Origin: an uncultured Johnsonella sp.
Lineage (GTDB): Bacteria; Bacillota; Clostridia; Lachnospirales; Lachnospiraceae
Assembly: GCA_900766185.1 (NCBI GenBank)
Contig: CAAFUL010000125.1
Coordinates: 6,634-70,633, forward strand
Length of the DNA stretch: 64,000 nt
Direction: 5' to 3'
Numbering within the stretch: position 1 is the first letter of the stretch; each line of letters begins with the position of its first letter. Below are positions 1 to 9,368 of the stretch, in pieces. The notes under the pieces are model-generated. The model was not told where the DNA came from. It saw nothing but the letters and a program-made list of their open reading frames with translations, and searched no databases. A program made the translations under genes and the position numbers.

Positions 1-1485
1 ATATCTGTTGTCGGGAGTTCAACAACTTTTGCAGTAGTTTTGATAACCTATATTGTAAATATTGTTTATAGGATAAGATTTATAAAAAAATCTGAAATCA
101 AGGAACTGCTTACCTATGAAAGAAAAGTAAAAAAAGTTAAATATCCTAAGATATACACTGCATTGGGTGTGGTATCTCTTTTAGTCGGAATATATTTTTT
201 AAAGATTTACCAAGTTACATCCTATGGAGTTCTCATAGCACTTATACCTATACTCTGTTTTACTTTAGCCGCATATTTTCTGATAATGACTTTTTCGGAT
301 TGGTATGAGGGGCTTCTTTCCTTGTCTTTGAAGAAATACCTAAAAAGACTTTTCTTTATTTCAAGGCTGAGGATTGAGTATAAAGATTATGCCAAGTTAC
401 TTGTTTTATGTGCAACAAGTATTATTTTTGGCTTGTATATTTTATTTATGAATATTGCTATGTCAATAACACCGATAGAAAATTATGATGTAGAAAATCC
501 ATATGATTTTGTTGCTGTTATAGATGGAATCAATGATGAGAAACTGAACGATATTCAAAAATTTGAGCTCGAATTTACTGAGCAAATCGAAAGTTCTCAA
601 ATGCTTTATATTCAAGAGGCAAAAATAAAATGGGATAATGATGATTACAACTATTCTATAAATATAATGTCGGAAAAAAATTACAGTGATTTGACAGGTA
701 AGTCCTTGGGGATTTCAGGCAATGAAGCTATAGTGTTGACCCAGATGAGTGAAGACAACTATTCAATGAGTATTTCGGAAGAAAATGGAGTGAAATGGGG
801 ATTTCAACCACCCGGAGATACCGAGGTGAAGATAAATGAACAAATCTATCATTTTAAGATTGTCGGGGAAATATGGGAAGAAGTGTATAACATAGAAAGG
901 CAAGATAAAAGGACATACATCATTCCGGATAAATATTATGAAAGCCTATTTGTAGATGGGAAAAAACAGAGTGTGCAGTATTTTGTCAAAGTTAAGGAAG
1001 AATTTAGAGAAACTCATACGGACACAATGTTTTCAAATCTCAAGAAAATTACTGATAATGTAACAGCAAAATCAGATGTATTGAATTTCAAAAAAGAAAA
1101 TAGATATGCAGTATCGGTATTGTTGTTTGTTCCGATAGTTTTGATTTTTATTGCACTTTCAGGACTTATCTCTTTAAGATTGGATCAAAATTTTAGAAAG
1201 AACAAACTTAAATATAAGCGATTACTATACTTGGGATATACGAATATGCAGGTCTTGTCTGAGTTAAAAAAGGAAATATTCATGTTATTTTTTATTCCAT
1301 TTGTATTGGGAACGATTTTGTCGGTTATATATACGATATTTTCTATAAATCAAATAAATACAAGTTTACTTATAGTTATATGTATAGCTACATTGATATT
1401 CTCTTGTATAGAGATTATTTTCTGCAAATTAGCTATAAAGTTGATGAAAAAGAATATCGTTTTACACCGGCTGAAAGATACTTAG
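1..1485 (+). CDS. BceB/FtsX-like ABC transporter permease, 5'-truncated
   Basis: The frame is open back to base 1 with no start codon of its own (the first in-frame alternative start is TTG at 40), so this is the C-terminal 494 residues of a longer protein cut by the window edge. It shows membrane segments near the start, a long polar extracytoplasmic region in the middle and three hydrophobic segments at the C-terminus. This is the layout of BceB-type FtsX permeases of peptide-antibiotic detoxification ABC transporters. Its ATPase partner (BceA-like) would lie upstream, outside the window. It precedes a lantibiotic resistance operon, which fits a role in defence against cell-wall-active peptides. 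The family call is fairly safe; the substrate is unknown. Confidence 0.75.
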   Translation: MSVVGSSTTFAVVLITYIVNIVYRIRFIKKSEIKELLTYERKVKKVKYPKIYTALGVVSLLVGIYFLKIYQVTSYGVLIALIPILCFTLAAYFLIMTFSDWYEGLLSLSLKKYLKRLFFISRLRIEYKDYAKLLVLCATSIIFGLYILFMNIAMSITPIENYDVENPYDFVAVIDGINDEKLNDIQKFELEFTEQIESSQMLYIQEAKIKWDNDDYNYSINIMSEKNYSDLTGKSLGISGNEAIVLTQMSEDNYSMSISEENGVKWGFQPPGDTEVKINEQIYHFKIVGEIWEEVYNIERQDKRTYIIPDKYYESLFVDGKKQSVQYFVKVKEEFRETHTDTMFSNLKKITDNVTAKSDVLNFKKENRYAVSVLLFVPIVLIFIALSGLISLRLDQNFRKNKLKYKRLLYLGYTNMQVLSELKKEIFMLFFIPFVLGTILSVIYTIFSINQINTSLLIVICIATLIFSCIEIIFCKLAIKLMKKNIVLHRLKDT

Positions 1486-1710
1486 TGATATGTATACCAT
1501 AAAATGTATGTCTTAAAAATTGCACAATATCTTTTTGCTAAATATAAAAAACAAAGTATTGGAGATTACAGCCATGGGACATGCTATAAAAGTAATCTAC
1601 GGTAAAATCAATTTAATATATCAATATTTTCAAAATATTAGAGTTTCTTTATCTTTATATATTAAACTACTGACAGTAAAAACTACGGTTTAACATACGA
1701 GGAGGAAGCT

Positions 1711-2418
1711 GTGAGTAATTTGATTTTGGAAACTAAAAACTTATCGAAAAAATTTGGTAAGCAATTAATAGTAGACAGTGTTTCATTAAAAATTAAACGC
1801 AACAGTATTTACGGAATACTTGGACAAAATGGTGCAGGGAAAACAACAATATTAAAAATGATTATGGGATTACTTAAACCTACCGGTGGAGAAATTATTT
1901 TTGAGGGTGAAACTTGGAGATATGAACATCTTACAAAAATCGGCTCACTAATTGAAAGTCCGGCATTGTATGAAAATCTTACCGCTGTTGAAAATCTTAT
2001 GATACATACAAGGTTAATGGGTATATCAAAAGAAAGAATTTATGAGGTTTTGGAACTGGTTGATTTATCCGATACAGGTGGGAAAACAGCAGCTCATTTT
2101 TCTATGGGGATGAAACAGAGATTAGGAATTGCAATAGCTCTTTTAGGAAAACCTCAATTATTGATTTTAGATGAACCTACAAATGGACTGGATCCTGTAG
2201 GAATTCAGAAATTGCGTAATTTGATTACAACTTTTTCTAAAAACGGTATGACAGTTATATTATCAAGTCATATTTTGTCAGAAGTAGCTCAAGTGGTTGA
2301 TGATATTGGAATTATTGATAAAGGAAAGCTTTTATTTCAAGGGACACCAAGTTCAAAAGAAAGCTTGGAAGAATTTTATTTAGATTTTGTAAATGGAGAT
2401 AGAATTAGATGCAGGTGA
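1711..2418 (+). CDS. Lantibiotic-resistance ABC transporter ATPase (LanF/CprA type)
   Basis: A 235-residue cytoplasmic ATPase of the LanF/BcrA group. It has Walker A GQNGAGKTT near residue 40, an ABC signature variant FSMGMKQR (SMGMK in place of LSGGQ, usual in this group) and Walker B LLILDEPTNGLDP. The start is GTG at 1711, set by the GGAGG at 1701. Its end overlaps the next gene by 10 bases, so it is translationally coupled to the two permeases. In this family the ATPase powers removal of lantibiotics or other cationic peptides from the membrane. The genes that follow (two permeases, regulator, kinase) match lanFEG-RK and the clostridial cprABC-RK arrangement. Confidence 0.88.
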   Translation: MSNLILETKNLSKKFGKQLIVDSVSLKIKRNSIYGILGQNGAGKTTILKMIMGLLKPTGGEIIFEGETWRYEHLTKIGSLIESPALYENLTAVENLMIHTRLMGISKERIYEVLELVDLSDTGGKTAAHFSMGMKQRLGIAIALLGKPQLLILDEPTNGLDPVGIQKLRNLITTFSKNGMTVILSSHILSEVAQVVDDIGIIDKGKLLFQGTPSSKESLEEFYLDFVNGDRIRCR

Positions 2419-3164
2419 TAAGATCGGAACTACTTAAGTATAAAAGAACACTTACAAAAAAGCTGATTTTGATTATACCGTTATTTTTTTCAATACAAGC
2501 AGCGGCAGGTGTTGGATTAATGCCTAAGGATATAGTAAGAAATTGGAATTTAGTAATATCTATGGCTTTTAATATATGGACAACAGTATTTTTACCGTTA
2601 GGAATGGCACTGTTCGCTTTTTTGGTTGATAATCAGGAAAGAAAGGCAGGAAACTATCGTTCTTTATGTGTGCATAGGACTTCACCTATAAGCATTTGGG
2701 TCGGCAAGATATCGGTTATGGCATTTCATACCCTGCTGTCTTCTATTATATTATCAGTTTCAATATTTATATCAGGAATAATTACAGCAACAGGTCAAAT
2801 TCCTTTGAAACATATTTTTGAAGCCGCTATAGTTTCATGGTTGGTATCACTCACATTGATACCTATTCAGTTGTTTGCAGCGACTTGGAAAGGTTTGTTT
2901 TTTAGTATGGCAATTGGATTTATAGGATTAGTTGCAGGTGTTGCATCAGCTCCCACTTCATACTGGTTTTTTATACCGTGGGCCTGGGGAATAAGACTTA
3001 TGTGTGCAATTATAGGAGTACATCCGAATGGAACTTTATTAGAGTACGGATCCAAACTGTTAGATCCGTCTGTAATTCCCGTAGGAATTGTGATTTCGTT
3101 GCTATTTTTTATCACAATCACTGCAATTACCGCACTTTGGTTTAATAGAAGGGAAACGAGATGA
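2409..3164 (+). CDS. Lantibiotic-resistance ABC permease, LanE/MutE type
   Basis: A 251-residue integral membrane protein with about six hydrophobic segments. It begins with the short polar lead typical of LanE/MutE/EpiE permeases (MQVIRSELLKYKRTLTKK). It starts inside the ATPase gene and overlaps the following permease by four bases (ATGA), so the three genes form one translationally coupled set. With the LanF-type ATPase and the LanG-type permease it should form a heteromeric transporter that expels antimicrobial peptides. The family is clear from length, topology and context; the peptide recognised cannot be told. Confidence 0.85.
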   Translation: MQVIRSELLKYKRTLTKKLILIIPLFFSIQAAAGVGLMPKDIVRNWNLVISMAFNIWTTVFLPLGMALFAFLVDNQERKAGNYRSLCVHRTSPISIWVGKISVMAFHTLLSSIILSVSIFISGIITATGQIPLKHIFEAAIVSWLVSLTLIPIQLFAATWKGLFFSMAIGFIGLVAGVASAPTSYWFFIPWAWGIRLMCAIIGVHPNGTLLEYGSKLLDPSVIPVGIVISLLFFITITAITALWFNRRETR

Positions 3165-3955
3165 TTAGGTTGATTTTAGTAGAATGGCTTAAAACAAAAA
3201 GAACTGCGATCAGATGGATTACTTTTTTATTACCTGTTATGATATCGGGATGTATAATAGGGTATACTGTTTTGCATGGAAGATACAACTATTTTGAAAT
3301 GAATATTTTTAAAACTTTTTTTGAAGCACTGGCAATCTTTATTGTCCCGCCGGGAGTGAGTGTTCTTACGGCTCAGGTGGTATATGAGGAAGAACTTGCA
3401 GGTGGTTTTAATATGTTTTTAAGTGAGAAATTCCCCAGATACAAGTTATATCTTAGCAAATTTTGTATACTAAATATTATTTTAATAACTGTCGTTTTTT
3501 TGACAACAGCAATATTTTTTATAGGAACAGCAGTATTTTTACCTGAAATTCTTAAAATATCGGCGTTTTTCATAATTGGTTCTGTTCTTACTATTTTAGG
3601 AACACTACCTATTATTGCAATACATTTATGGTTAAGTTTTTCTTATGGAATGGGCACATCTATCGGAACAGGAATTATCGGTTTGTTAACGGCTGCAATA
3701 ATCGGCGGAACAGAGCTTGGTAACAATATATGGCAATTTATTCCATGGGCATTGCCGATAAGACTTGTTAAAGCTATAGGTCCTTATTTGGAATTTTCAG
3801 CTGATATGATAAATCCGCCTGTATTAATTTCGTCAGGTTGGACAGTAGGGCAATTTTTGACAGGGATTATATCTGCGGGGACTTACCTTGCTATCGCAAT
3901 AATCGGCGGAATAATTTGGTTTAATAAATGGGAAGGGAAAAGGTACTATGAGTAA
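3161..3955 (+). CDS. Lantibiotic-resistance ABC permease, LanG/MutG type
   Basis: A 264-residue membrane protein with six hydrophobic segments and the opening MIRLILVEWLKTKRTAIRW seen in LanG/MutG permeases. The ATG overlaps the stop of the LanE-type gene. It is the second permease of the FEG transporter. A 50-base gap with a new AGGAGG separates it from the response-regulator gene, and no terminator lies between them, so the transporter and its sensor are probably one transcript. Confidence 0.85.
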   Translation: MIRLILVEWLKTKRTAIRWITFLLPVMISGCIIGYTVLHGRYNYFEMNIFKTFFEALAIFIVPPGVSVLTAQVVYEEELAGGFNMFLSEKFPRYKLYLSKFCILNIILITVVFLTTAIFFIGTAVFLPEILKISAFFIIGSVLTILGTLPIIAIHLWLSFSYGMGTSIGTGIIGLLTAAIIGGTELGNNIWQFIPWALPIRLVKAIGPYLEFSADMINPPVLISSGWTVGQFLTGIISAGTYLAIAIIGGIIWFNKWEGKRYYE

Positions 3956-4005
3956 ATTTAAAGTTTATTGCAATATTTAATTCTTTATAATAGGAGGAAT
4001 ATAAT

Positions 4006-4698
4006 TTGAGCAAAATACTTATTATTGATGATGAAAAAGAACTTGTAATGTTGCTTGCAGATGAATTAAAGTCTAAAGGGCATCAAGTGCTGTCAGCTTA
4101 TAACGGAGAGATGGGAATAGAGCTGGCAAGAAAGCAACCGGATTTAATAATACTGGATATTATGATGCCCAAAACAGACGGCTTTGAGGTATGCCATGCA
4201 ATTAGGGATGATGTGCTGTGTCCGATCATATTTTTAAGTGCAATGCAGTCGGAAGCGGACAAAATTAAAGGATTGAATCTTGGAGGAGATGATTATATTG
4301 TCAAACCTTTTGGATTAAAAGAGTTGTTGGCTAAGATTGAAGCTAATTTACGAAGAGAGAAACGCTCACAGTATATTAACGAAGAAAATAAAAGAAAAAA
4401 ACTATATTTTCAAAAACTAAGTATAGATATAAAGGAACATAGCGTTAAAATTGATAATAATGATGTATTGCTGACTAAACTGGAGTACAATATTGTAGAA
4501 TTGCTTGCATTACATGCAGGACAGACTTTTTCAAGAGAACAGATTTATGAAAGGATCTGGGGCTATGATTCAGATGGAGATTCAACTACCGTAGTGGAAC
4601 ATGTAAAAAAAATTCGTGCCAAGTTTGCAGAAATTGAGCCTGACACGGAATATATTTCTACGGTATGGGGTATTGGGTATAAATGGAATAGAATTTGA
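4006..4698 (+). CDS. OmpR-family response regulator of the lantibiotic-resistance operon
   Basis: 230 residues: an N-terminal receiver domain with the acidic pair near residues 8-9 and the phospho-acceptor Asp51 (LDIMMP), Lys near 102 (VKPF), then a C-terminal winged-helix DNA-binding domain ending in WGIGYKW. The start is TTG at 4006, chosen because AGGAGG at 3992 is spaced correctly and no ATG is nearby. It is the LanR/CprR-type regulator paired with the kinase 18 bases downstream and would activate the FEG transporter genes when peptide is sensed. The target sites were not identified with confidence. Confidence 0.88.
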   Translation: MSKILIIDDEKELVMLLADELKSKGHQVLSAYNGEMGIELARKQPDLIILDIMMPKTDGFEVCHAIRDDVLCPIIFLSAMQSEADKIKGLNLGGDDYIVKPFGLKELLAKIEANLRREKRSQYINEENKRKKLYFQKLSIDIKEHSVKIDNNDVLLTKLEYNIVELLALHAGQTFSREQIYERIWGYDSDGDSTTVVEHVKKIRAKFAEIEPDTEYISTVWGIGYKWNRI

Positions 4699-4716
4699 GA
4701 AAGTTGAGATTTAAAA

Positions 4717-6159
4717 ATGAAACATCGTTCACTTGTAACGAGCTTTAGATTAACTTTTACCTGGATTTTAATTGCAAGTATAATAGCTACATTAATTACC
4801 TATATTTTTGCTGTATTATTATATTTCAAAATTCAATATAACAATAAATATCCTGAAAATTTTTATGAAAAACAAATTCCTAAGATTGCCGCATATATTC
4901 GTGAAAAAAATACGGATTTACTTTCCGATAAAGAAGAAAAAGGCTTAAAAGACATAATAAGCGGTGATGGTATTACTTACCGGATTTTAAATAGTGATGG
5001 GAATACATTGTATGGAACAAATAAAGATAAAATATTTATAGGTAAAAAGGAACTTATTGATAAGTTGAATACCACCTTTATGATAAAAGGAAAATTTGTA
5101 TATGTTGTGCCTCTTGATAATGATGGAAAGATAGAAGGTGCTGTAATTCTTTTTTATGAATTGGGAACTTCATATCAAAGTATCAAAAGGATTGTAGTAA
5201 TTATAGCTTTGCTTTCCCCATTTGTATATTTTATTGTTTTTACCAGGTTATTTTCAATGCTGTTAGTAAAAAAAATTAATTTACCGTTACAATTATTGAT
5301 AGAAGCTTCAAGAAAAATAAGAGAAAAGGACTTAGATTTTGAAATTAATTACCGGTCTGATAATGAATTGGGAAAACTTTGTAATGCTTTTTCTGAAATG
5401 AAAGATGAACTGAAGAAGTCATTGTTTGCTCAGTGGAAAATAGAACAGGAGCGTATAGAAATGATTGAAGCCTTGGCTCATGATTTAAAAACCCCGCTGT
5501 CAGTTATAAGAGTATATTCAGAAGCATTAATAGATGCTGATTTCTCAGAAAATGAAAAAATTGAAGCATATCTTAATGTTATAAAAGGAAATGCTGAAAA
5601 AAGTTCCAATCTTGTTATGCAGATGCAATACACTTCCGATTTGGAAAATATAAATGTAGCCTTGCAGCTGAGAGACATAAATTTGCTTGAATTTTTAGAA
5701 AGAAAGGTAAGCTACTATAAATTGCAAGCTAAAGAAAAAGAGATAGATATTGTACTAAAGACACATGGAAATATGGAACATTTGGTAGTTGATACAGACA
5801 GATTGGAGCGTATTTTAGATAATATCCTGTCAAACAGCTTACAGTATACTCCTAATAAAGGGAATATAGAAATCTCTGTAAATGAAGAAGAAAATAGTAT
5901 AGTTTATGAAATTTGTGATTCGGGAAGCGGGTTTTTGCAAAAAGATTTGGAGAGAGCTTTTGATAGGTTTTATCGAGGCGATAAAGCTCGTAACAGCGAA
6001 GGAGGACATTCAGGATTGGGGCTTTATATTGTAAAAAAGTTAGTTGAACAGCTTCATGGTTCGATTAAAATAAAAAATACAGTGTATGGAGGAGCTGATG
6101 TAATATTTAGGCATCCAAATTATAAGAATGAAAGTAGCTATCATGACATGATAACTTAA
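4717..6159 (+). CDS. Sensor histidine kinase of the lantibiotic-resistance operon
   Basis: 480 residues. Two membrane segments (about 13-37 and 158-180) enclose an extracytoplasmic sensor of roughly 120 residues. Then come a HAMP-like linker, the dimerisation helix with phospho-acceptor His255 (ALAHDLKTPLS), and a HATPase domain with N box NILSNSLQY, G1 DSGSG and G2 GHSGLGL. The size of the external sensor fits the LanK/CprK class that detects lantibiotics, not the sensor-less BceS class. The ribosome binding site is weak, consistent with coupling to the regulator gene upstream. Confidence 0.87.
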   Translation: MKHRSLVTSFRLTFTWILIASIIATLITYIFAVLLYFKIQYNNKYPENFYEKQIPKIAAYIREKNTDLLSDKEEKGLKDIISGDGITYRILNSDGNTLYGTNKDKIFIGKKELIDKLNTTFMIKGKFVYVVPLDNDGKIEGAVILFYELGTSYQSIKRIVVIIALLSPFVYFIVFTRLFSMLLVKKINLPLQLLIEASRKIREKDLDFEINYRSDNELGKLCNAFSEMKDELKKSLFAQWKIEQERIEMIEALAHDLKTPLSVIRVYSEALIDADFSENEKIEAYLNVIKGNAEKSSNLVMQMQYTSDLENINVALQLRDINLLEFLERKVSYYKLQAKEKEIDIVLKTHGNMEHLVVDTDRLERILDNILSNSLQYTPNKGNIEISVNEEENSIVYEICDSGSGFLQKDLERAFDRFYRGDKARNSEGGHSGLGLYIVKKLVEQLHGSIKIKNTVYGGADVIFRHPNYKNESSYHDMIT

Positions 6160-6217
6160 GGTTGAAGTTTAGTTTTATCGGCACTTAGCAGGTATAAATA
6201 AAAATCATATAAAAACA

Positions 6218-6246
6218 TTAAGGCGATAGAAATATCGTCTTTATTT
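6218..6246 (+). terminator. Intrinsic terminator after the lanFEG-RK operon
   Basis: Stem GGCGATA / TATCGTC closed by a GAAA tetraloop and followed by TTTATTT. It lies about 60 bases after the kinase stop codon and closes the operon. Confidence 0.65.
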
Positions 6247-6347
6247 CGTGCAATAAAGGGCGGACAAAATGAACGAAGATAATAAAAACATTCAAAGGTA
6301 GGAATAGGAAACTTTTCACTTCACTATTAATGAAAAAATTCTTTTTG

Positions 6348-6356
6348 TGGTATAAT
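6348..6356 (+). promoter_or_regulatory. Extended -10 promoter candidate for the sugar-sensing operon
   Basis: TGGTATAAT is a perfect TATAAT preceded by the TG of an extended -10. It lies 86 bases before the start of the binding-protein gene. No good -35 is visible 17 bases upstream, which an extended -10 can tolerate. Confidence 0.5.
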
Positions 6357-6441
6357 AAAAATGCTAATAATTATCTTGAAACCATCTTGAAGCACGAGAT
6401 ATGAAAGATGCAGACTGTTTACGCATACATAGGAGAAACTT

Positions 6442-7377
6442 ATGAAATATGCAAAAAGGATATGGTTGATTTTAAATATAATATGTGTGATAGCTATGGT
6501 CGGTTTTTTGGTACTGAGTAAAAATTTTCTTTTAGAACAGGCAAATAAACATATAATAGGAATTTGTTATTCGGATTTTTCAGATGAATATCAACGAGTG
6601 CTAAATGACAGTATCTATCCGACAATAAGTGAAAAAAGAGATATACTTCATTACAAAAATGCTGCAAGAGACCAAAAAACGCAGAATGTTCAGATGACTG
6701 AACTTGTGGATGCAGGCTGTGAGCTTATATTTGTTGTTCCCGTAGATGCGGGAGTGGAAGAGGGCATCAAGTATGCAAGAGAAAGAGGAGTCTATGTTGT
6801 AATTATTGATCGAATGCTCAGAGAAGAAAATTTGGCAAATATGAGGGTAGTGTCGGACAATTATTCAAGCGGCAGAGATTTGGCAAAATATTTGACAGCA
6901 AATAAAAGTAAGGCTAATATTTTACTTATATGCAGGTTAAATGATGAAAGTGCCAACAAAAGTGCAGAAGGTTTTGAGGATGTGATTACAAATTTGGAAA
7001 GCAAAGATTTTAGAATAGTTGGAAAAATCTACACTGACGGCACAAGACCGGATTTAAAGAATAGACTTAACATTTATAAGGAAGCCGGTGTTGATACTGT
7101 ATTTTGCGTTAGTGACAGCATTGCAAAGTGGTCAAAAGATGAACTTGACAATGCAGACTTTGTAAGTATAGGAGGAAGTCCGGACGGAAAGCAAATGGTA
7201 TCCGGCAGAGAACTTTTTGCTACAGTTAATCAGTTTCCGTCAATGATGGGAGATGAGGCGGTAAGGGGTGCGTATAATATATTAAACGGCAAGGTAAAAG
7301 AAGATACTGTTATCGTGCCATCAAAAATCATAACTATTAATACCGTAAATTCACATATTATTGATAAGTGGGAGTAA
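6442..7377 (+). CDS. Membrane-anchored sugar-binding protein, probable sensor subunit
   Basis: 311 residues. One hydrophobic segment at about 8-28, with no lipobox, anchors a periplasmic-binding-protein fold of the ribose/galactose type (Peripla_BP_4). Typical strands are IIGICYSDFSDEYQ, CELIFVVPVDAGVEEGI and DTVFCVSDSIAKW. It is co-transcribed with a histidine kinase only six bases downstream and is separate from the lipoprotein binding subunit of the ABC transporter 6 kb further on. By analogy with the XylFII-LytS-YesN three-component system of clostridia, it probably presents a bound sugar to the kinase and does not feed transport. The ligand is unknown. Confidence 0.75.
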   Translation: MKYAKRIWLILNIICVIAMVGFLVLSKNFLLEQANKHIIGICYSDFSDEYQRVLNDSIYPTISEKRDILHYKNAARDQKTQNVQMTELVDAGCELIFVVPVDAGVEEGIKYARERGVYVVIIDRMLREENLANMRVVSDNYSSGRDLAKYLTANKSKANILLICRLNDESANKSAEGFEDVITNLESKDFRIVGKIYTDGTRPDLKNRLNIYKEAGVDTVFCVSDSIAKWSKDELDNADFVSIGGSPDGKQMVSGRELFATVNQFPSMMGDEAVRGAYNILNGKVKEDTVIVPSKIITINTVNSHIIDKWE

Positions 7378-7383
7378 AATCAC

Positions 7384-8697
7384 ATGAAAGATAATAATGA
7401 GCTTAAGTTTATCAGATATATCATGTTAAATATAAATATTATGTGGATGCTCTTTTATATAATATTTATGTATATAACCGTTAATAGGATCTGTGAGGGA
7501 TATTTGGCATATAAATTCTTAAGTCAGTCAGGGCGTCTTTTGATATCTCCGTTTAAGGGACTTTATTTGGGAATGTTTTTCTCGCTGGGGATTCTCTTAT
7601 TAATGATGATGAAAGAAATATTTAAGTCTGAAAGTCTACAAATAATAATGCTTATCGTGAAGATATTGTTTTGCATAGGTGCTGTATTTGTTATAAATGG
7701 TTCATGTGTAAGTTTATTTTTAATTTTATTAGCTGATTTTTTGGTGTCTGATTGCAGTATAGCTCTAAAAGTTGCGGTATCTTGTATTATAGCTATGCTT
7801 TATGTATGGATAGGGGCACAGAATTTATTCAGCACAAATTTGAGTTTATCAAATTATATTACTTATTACAGCAGTAGTGTGGGGGAAGTTATTAACGGTT
7901 TACAGACCTTTATACCGGCTGTTACGGTAGTATTATTTATTTTTTATGTAATGAGACTTATGGGAACTCAGGAGAGGGAGTATGACAGAATAAGTGAATT
8001 AAATGATTATCTTGGCAAAGTAAACTCTAACCTGAAAGGAGCCAATATAAAGCTTGAGGAGTATTCAAAGGAAGCGGCTACCATGTCAAAACTTAGGGAA
8101 AGAAACAGGCTTGCCAAAGAGATACATGACACTATAGGTCATACGCTTACGGGAATATCGGCAAGTCTTGGTGCTTGTCTGATGCTTATTGATATTTCAC
8201 TGGAGGATGCAAAAAAGCAGCTTAAGATTACACAGGATGCGGCTTCACAGGGGCTTAAGGACATAAGGCGTTCGGTATCGGCGTTAAAGTCGGATGATTT
8301 GGAAAGCAAAAGTCTTTTACAAGCTATAGAAAGAATAGTCGAATCATTTAATAAAACAAAGGCTGCAAGAGTTAGTTGTGAATGTAACTTAAGTGAAAGT
8401 GATTCGTTCTCAGATGATGAAGAAGATGCAATTTATAGAATCGTACAGGAATGCCTGACAAACTCCGTAAGACATGGCCATGCTTCACATATAGAGGTCT
8501 ATGTTAATTATATAAACGGCTCGGTCAAAATAAGAATAAAAGATGATGGAATCGGTTGTAAAAATATTGAAGAGGGCTTCGGTTTGGCTCACATGAAAGA
8601 AAGAGTTGCCCTTTTAAATGGAAAAATTAAGTTTGTAAGTGATAAAGGATTTTTTGTTGAAGCTGACATTCCAATCAGATGGGGGAGGGCGGACTGA
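7384..8697 (+). CDS. DegS/LiaS-type sensor histidine kinase
   Basis: 437 residues. About six hydrophobic segments fill residues 10-200. A short coiled-coil linker follows, then a HisKA_3 dimerisation domain with phospho-acceptor His248 in KEIHDTIGHTLTG, and a HATPase domain with N box ECLTNSVRHG and G box DDGIGC. External loops are short, so the kinase itself has little room for a ligand pocket, which agrees with sensing through the binding protein encoded just upstream. The stop codon overlaps the ATG of the regulator gene (TGATG). Confidence 0.88.
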   Translation: MKDNNELKFIRYIMLNINIMWMLFYIIFMYITVNRICEGYLAYKFLSQSGRLLISPFKGLYLGMFFSLGILLLMMMKEIFKSESLQIIMLIVKILFCIGAVFVINGSCVSLFLILLADFLVSDCSIALKVAVSCIIAMLYVWIGAQNLFSTNLSLSNYITYYSSSVGEVINGLQTFIPAVTVVLFIFYVMRLMGTQEREYDRISELNDYLGKVNSNLKGANIKLEEYSKEAATMSKLRERNRLAKEIHDTIGHTLTGISASLGACLMLIDISLEDAKKQLKITQDAASQGLKDIRRSVSALKSDDLESKSLLQAIERIVESFNKTKAARVSCECNLSESDSFSDDEEDAIYRIVQECLTNSVRHGHASHIEVYVNYINGSVKIRIKDDGIGCKNIEEGFGLAHMKERVALLNGKIKFVSDKGFFVEADIPIRWGRAD

Positions 8698-9368
8698 TGA
8701 AAGAAAATTCGAAAATAAAGGTTTTAGTTGCAGAAGATCAAGAACTTGTAAGGAAAAGCCTTGAGATAATACTTGGCAATCAAGATACAATAGAGCTTAT
8801 TGGAGCCGTGTCGAACGGACAGGAGGTTATCAGATTTATAAGGGGAAGTTTGCCGGATATAATTATTATGGATATCAGAATGCCCAAAATGGACGGAGTT
8901 ACATGTACAAGAATAATTAAGGATCAATATCCTCAGGTAAAAATAATCATACTAACCACATTTGATGACGATGAGTACATATTTAAGGCTTTAAGAGACG
9001 GTGCAAGCGGATATCTCTTAAAGGGAATATCGGTAGATGAATTGATAACAGCCATACACAAGGTGTATAAAGGCAGTGCAATGATTAATGAAGATATTGC
9101 ATCCAAAGTTGTAAATTTATTTGCGGATATAGCTAAAAGTAAATTATATATTGAGGTAAATGAACTTGGCAAGAAAGATATAAATACAACTGAGAAGAAA
9201 ATCATCACATTGGTAAGCCAAGGCTTGTCCAACAAGGAGATAGCAGTGGAACTTTCGTTATCAGAGGGTACGGTTAGAAATTATCTCAGCAATATACTTG
9301 AAAAACTGAATCTAAGGGACAGAACACAATTAGCCATTTGGGCAATTCAAAGCAGTGTACAATTATGA
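8697..9368 (+). CDS. NarL/LuxR-family response regulator
   Basis: 223 residues. The receiver domain has Asp59 in IIMDIRMPKMDG and Lys near 109 (YLLKG), followed by a LuxR-type helix-turn-helix (EKKIITLVSQGLSNKEIA, then SEGTVRNYLSNILEKL). I place the start at ATG 8697, not at the ATG at 8679, because GGGGGAGG at 8682-8689 is correctly spaced for 8697 and the upstream ATG has no ribosome binding site. The start then overlaps the kinase stop as TGATG. It is the partner of the kinase upstream. Its likely target is the sugar ABC transporter at 10.9-14.7 kb, which is inference from position. Confidence 0.88.
   Translation: MKENSKIKVLVAEDQELVRKSLEIILGNQDTIELIGAVSNGQEVIRFIRGSLPDIIIMDIRMPKMDGVTCTRIIKDQYPQVKIIILTTFDDDEYIFKALRDGASGYLLKGISVDELITAIHKVYKGSAMINEDIASKVVNLFADIAKSKLYIEVNELGKKDINTTEKKIITLVSQGLSNKEIAVELSLSEGTVRNYLSNILEKLNLRDRTQLAIWAIQSSVQL

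Noticed and set aside
1711..6159. Lantibiotic biosynthesis cluster
   Set aside because: Only immunity-type transporter and regulatory genes are present; no precursor peptide, LanB/C/M or LanT gene is visible.
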